Positions 15,555 to 17,994 of a stretch of DNA of 17,994 bases are shown piece by piece. The stretch comes from Anaerolineae bacterium (GTDB lineage Bacteria; Chloroflexota; Anaerolineae; 4572-78; J111), in the NCBI GenBank assembly GCA_023151115.1, contig JAKLJP010000085.1, positions 1 to 17,994 on the forward strand, given 5' to 3'. Below the pieces are notes generated by a model. It saw only the letters and a list, made by a program, of their open reading frames with translations, searched no databases and was not told the origin of the DNA. The translations under genes were made by a program, and so were the position numbers. Numbering within the stretch: the first letter of the stretch is position 1; every line of letters starts with the position of its first letter.

Positions 15555-16015
15555 TGGGTGAGTTGTCCGCTTTTGTAGAGCGCCGGTGGGGGAGTTGGGG
15601 TATTTTAATTTTAGGGGTTTGGGCACTGGTGCTGGCTTTGGTGGCATTGGCCCGACTGGTGCTTTTATCGGCTGTGGTGGGATCAGGCAATCAGGATGTA
15701 AGCCAGGGTCAAGTTTGGGTTGTTTTTATCCTCAATGCGCTTCTGGCTCTGGCATTTGCTGCCTGCGCTTATGGCTTGTGGACCCGGCGTCATTGGGGCC
15801 GAGTCCTATTTATGGTTTGTATTGCGGTCTGGGCTGTTTTTTATGTCGTAGCTTTGCTTACTTCGGGCACACTGTTAGCAAACAATGATTATACTCCGGG
15901 CAGTGTAGCTTTTAATCTGGTTCCATATCTTGGCGGGGTGATTATCTCTGTTTGGTATTTGAATTTGTCTCATATCAAAGCTCTATTTGATAACAAAGAA
16001 TCAACCAATCAGTAA
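15554..16015 (+). CDS. four-helix membrane protein, function unknown
   Basis: The 153-residue protein is not recognised. It is very hydrophobic, with about four transmembrane segments (roughly residues 13-43, 53-76, 82-105 and 119-141). Short basic loops (W-T-R-R-H-W-G-R) and a charged tail containing N-K-E-S-T-N separate and end them. No catalytic motif is seen. It begins with an ATG that overlaps the rodA stop codon (TGATG) and follows an excellent Shine-Dalgarno, GAGGAGGT. It should therefore be translated with rodA at a good rate. The tight coupling to rodA suggests a role connected with the elongasome or the envelope, but that rests only on position. gltX follows after 50 bp. Confidence 0.85.
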   Translation: MGELSAFVERRWGSWGILILGVWALVLALVALARLVLLSAVVGSGNQDVSQGQVWVVFILNALLALAFAACAYGLWTRRHWGRVLFMVCIAVWAVFYVVALLTSGTLLANNDYTPGSVAFNLVPYLGGVIISVWYLNLSHIKALFDNKESTNQ

Positions 16016-16021
16016 ATGAAA

Positions 16022-16043
16022 ATTCGCCATTCGCCTATTCGCC
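16022..16043 (-). repeat. inverted copy of the post-minC gcgaat repeat, upstream of gltX
   Basis: The reverse complement of 16022-16043 is identical over 22 nt to 13164-13185. It lies in the 50-bp gap between the membrane protein and gltX. The unit is gcgaat with spacing 7-8. Unlike the copy after minC, no long hairpin partner is present here. Confidence 0.8.
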
Positions 16044-16065
16044 ATTTCTTGCAGGGTAAAAAGTA

Positions 16066-17559
16066 ATGACAACCTCTTCTGTCCCGGTGCGCGTCCGCTA
16101 TGCACCCAGCCCCACCGGCGATTTTCACGTGGGGGGCGCGCGCACGGCTCTTTTTAACTATCTCTTCGCCCGCCATTACGGGGGAACATTTATTTTACGT
16201 ATCGAAGATACCGACCAGAAACGTTACAACCCCGACGCGCTGACCTGGCTGCTCAATGGACTGCGCTATTTGGGTCTGGACTGGGATGAAGGCCCGCAAG
16301 TTGGCGGGGAGTACGGCCCCTATGTTCAAACCGAACGGCTGGATATTTATCAAAAATATTGCCAGCAACTGGTCGAGCAGGGTCGGGCTTACCCCTGCTT
16401 CTGTACCCCGGAACGTCTCGAAGCTGCCTCGCAGGAACGCCAGAAACAGGGACTATCGTCCGGCTATGATCGCTTCTGCCGTAATATTGACCCGGCCGAG
16501 GCCGCTCGACGTGTGGCTGTGGGTGAAAGTCACACCATCCGCCTCAAACTGCCGCTCGACGGCGAAATCACGGTTCATGACCTTATCCGGGGCGATATTA
16601 CCTTCCAAAATGCCCATCTGCAAGATGCGGTCATGATGAAATCCGACGGCATTCCGACCTATCACCTGGCCAACATCGTAGATGACCACCTGATGGAGAT
16701 TAGCCACGTTCTGCGCGGCGATGAGTGGGTCAACAGTCTGCCGCTGCACATCCACCTCTATAACGCCTTTGGCTGGCAGCCCCCTCATATGGCTCATTTA
16801 CCGTTGATTCTCAACCCGACCGGCAAAGGCAAAATGAGCAAGCGGGAAGAGCGCGCCCCCGATGGCCGGCTGCTGCCCGTCTTTGTGCGCACCTTCGAGG
16901 AGAAAGGCTACCTGCCCGAAGCCATGGTCAATTATCTGGCCCTGCTGGGCTGGAGCTACGATGACAAAACCGAGATCATGAGCCGGGAGGAGTTGATCGA
17001 ACGCTTCAGCCTGGAACGGGTCAACCCTTCCCCGGCAGCCTGGAATTACGACAAGCTTGACCACTTTAATGGCCTTTACATCCGCAATTTGCCGGTCGAA
17101 GATTTAACGGATCGGGTGCTGCCTTTTGTGACCGCTGCCGGCATCAACGCCGACCGGGAAACCATGCTCAAAATTACGCCTCTCATTCAGGAACGCTTGA
17201 CCGTCCTCAGCGATGCTCCGCAATGGGTAGACTTCTTTTTTGTAGACCCACTGCCCGACTACGACCTGAACCTGCTGGTCCCGCAAAAAATGAGCTTGGC
17301 CGATGTGCCCCAAATTCTCCACTCTGCCCGCGCCATCCTGGCTCAAACTGACTTCACCCACGATGCGCTCGATCAGGCCCTTCGCGCCGAAGCGCAAACT
17401 CTGGGCATAAAACCTGGCCAGATGTTCCAGCCGATTCGGGTGGCCGTCTGCGGCAAAATGGTCGCTCCACCCCTGTTTGAAACTTTGGCCATTTTGGGCC
17501 GGGAGAAGGTCTTGCAGCGGGTGGATCGGGTGTTGGCGCGGTTTGAGAGAGCCTTGTAA
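16066..17559 (+). CDS. gltX: glutamate-tRNA ligase GltX
   Basis: This class I aminoacyl-tRNA synthetase of 497 residues charges tRNA-Glu with glutamate (and, in bacteria lacking GlnRS, tRNA-Gln as well). The HIGH-type motif reads H21-V-G-G24 within P-S-P-T-G-D-F, and the KMSKS-type motif K256-M-S-K-R260. A CxC...YxxxC zinc site is visible at C111, C113, Y134 and C138. The C-terminal helical anticodon-binding region contains L-G-I-K-P-G-Q-M-F-Q-P-I-R. Length is normal for bacterial GluRS. ATG 16066 has only a weak AGGG about 10 nt upstream. It is the last intact gene of the co-directional run and may have its own transcription, although no clear promoter was found. Confidence 0.97.
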   Translation: MTTSSVPVRVRYAPSPTGDFHVGGARTALFNYLFARHYGGTFILRIEDTDQKRYNPDALTWLLNGLRYLGLDWDEGPQVGGEYGPYVQTERLDIYQKYCQQLVEQGRAYPCFCTPERLEAASQERQKQGLSSGYDRFCRNIDPAEAARRVAVGESHTIRLKLPLDGEITVHDLIRGDITFQNAHLQDAVMMKSDGIPTYHLANIVDDHLMEISHVLRGDEWVNSLPLHIHLYNAFGWQPPHMAHLPLILNPTGKGKMSKREERAPDGRLLPVFVRTFEEKGYLPEAMVNYLALLGWSYDDKTEIMSREELIERFSLERVNPSPAAWNYDKLDHFNGLYIRNLPVEDLTDRVLPFVTAAGINADRETMLKITPLIQERLTVLSDAPQWVDFFFVDPLPDYDLNLLVPQKMSLADVPQILHSARAILAQTDFTHDALDQALRAEAQTLGIKPGQMFQPIRVAVCGKMVAPPLFETLAILGREKVLQRVDRVLARFERAL

Positions 17560-17584
17560 CTGTAGGCGCATCGCACTTTTAGTA

Positions 17585-17667
17585 CCTATCCGAAAACCCG
17601 TAGGTTGGCATCCCTATGCCAACCAATGAGGCATCCTATACCTCATCTACAGAGGTTTTCGGATAGG
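17585..17667. repeat. REPIN/BIME-like double hairpin bounded by a 14-bp inverted repeat
   Basis: CCTATCCGAAAACC (17585-17598) and GGTTTTCGGATAGG (17654-17667) form a perfect 14-bp inverted repeat. Inside are two further hairpins: GGTTGGCAT/ATGCCAACC (17603-17611 and 17616-17624) and ATGAGG/CCTCAT (17626-17631 and 17641-17646). Each has a GTAG tetranucleotide at its foot, at 17600-17603 on the plus strand and 17650-17647 on the minus strand. This is the layout of two REP sequences in inverted orientation. TTAGTA flanks the element on the left (17579-17584) and 3 nt after it on the right (17671-17676), a possible target duplication. Confidence 0.7.
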
Positions 17668-17708
17668 CTCTTAGTAGAGTATACAATGGGGAAGACAAAT
17701 AAACCCAG

Positions 17709-17931
17709 ATGACCCAAATACTTCCCCGACCACTACCACCATATCTACAATTGCGGCGCCAGCCGCACTTCTATCTTTCTTGAGTCAGACAACTATATCT
17801 TTGTCATTCGCAAGATGAAAAAGTATAGCCGCCGCGAACTAAACCTCACCTTCATTACGTGCTGCCTGATGCCAAACCATTACAACTTATCTTTCGATAA
17901 TTTTTTGACCTTAAAAACGGATTTGGATTAA
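17709..17931 (+). pseudogene. truncated, frameshifted Y1/HUH transposase, RAYT-like
   Basis: ATG 17709 opens a frame reading M-T-Q-I-L-P-R-P-L-P, then a +1-type shift near 17737-17740 moves to the frame of Y-H-H-I-Y-N-C-G-A-S-R. That frame continues through D-N-Y-I-F-V-I-R-K-M-K-K-Y to C-C-L-M-P-N-H-Y-N and stops with TAA at 17929-17931. The order (Y-H-I-Y-N-R-G-like start, K-K-Y, C-L-M-P-N-H) is that of REP-associated/IS200-like transposases. In intact members the last motif is HUH; here the second His is Asn. The protein also ends soon after it, so the catalytic Tyr is missing. It is therefore a dead remnant of about 70 codons. The palindrome 42 bp upstream fits its substrate type. Confidence 0.7.
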
Positions 17932-17971
17932 ATACATTGTAAAAAAAGAAAAGCAAAGATTTGAGAAAACG

Positions 17972-17992
17972 GGTCATCCAGCTAAGATGACC
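17972..17992. other. 7-bp palindrome at the window end
   Basis: GGTCATC (17972-17978) and GATGACC (17986-17992) pair around a 7-nt loop, at the end of an A-rich stretch without genes (17932-17994). It could be part of a larger repeat cut by the window edge. No other structure was recognised there. Confidence 0.4.
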
Positions 17993-17994
17993 GA

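Noticed and set aside
16831..16845. K-M-S-K-R instead of KMSKS in GltX as a defect
   Set aside because: KMSKR and close variants are common in functional bacterial glutamyl-tRNA synthetases.
17560..17584. Complete insertion sequence after gltX
   Set aside because: Only a short transposase fragment and a palindrome are present; no intact transposase gene fits before the window end.

Overview
The window is a chromosomal segment from a bacterium of moderate G+C content. It is most likely a member of the Chloroflexota (Anaerolineae-like). This is inferred from a mreBCD-mrdA-minCDE-rodA gene order, a very large cyclase/ATPase/TPR protein, an OmpR-type regulator with a degenerate receiver, and many short heptamer-like repeats between genes. 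No rRNA, tRNA or CRISPR array was seen, and taxonomy was not tested by any search.

Layout. The left part (94-7134) is all on the minus strand. A zinc-ribbon/class III cyclase/AAA-ATPase/TPR protein is followed by tilS with a GTGA stop-start overlap. A separately promoted pair then follows: a winged-helix regulator and a two-module lipoprotein. A 292-bp divergent spacer (7135-7426) carries a TTGACA-17-TATCAT promoter for the leftward operon and an extended -10 promoter for the rightward one. The right part (7427-17559) is all on the plus strand: mreB, mreC, mreD, mrdA (PBP2), minC, minD, minE, rodA, an unrecognised four-helix membrane protein, and gltX. The last 435 bp (17560-17994) hold a complex palindrome and a decayed Y1/HUH (RAYT-like) transposase fragment.

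How the genes work together. MreB, MreC, MreD, PBP2 and RodA form the elongasome that builds the lateral wall. MinC, MinD and MinE place the division septum. Having both sets in one co-directional cluster suggests that cell elongation and division-site selection are expressed together. Two internal promoter candidates (before mrdA and before minC) may allow the parts to be expressed separately. gltX and tilS are housekeeping translation genes at the edges.

Most interesting points. (1) mreD seems to start at a non-canonical ATT codon that overlaps the mreC stop codon and has a well-spaced AGGAG. (2) The palindrome at 17585-17667 has two inverted hairpins, each with GTAG at its foot, like a REPIN/BIME, and lies just upstream of a degraded RAYT-like gene. 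(3) A long nested palindrome and a 12-bp perfect hairpin sit between minC and minD. (4) Short repeats of about 7 nt recur at six places, one of them inside the tilS coding region and two sharing a 22-nt inverted copy. (5) PBP2 carries an acidic linker and an extra beta-rich C-terminal domain. I saw no sign of a defence system or a biosynthetic cluster.
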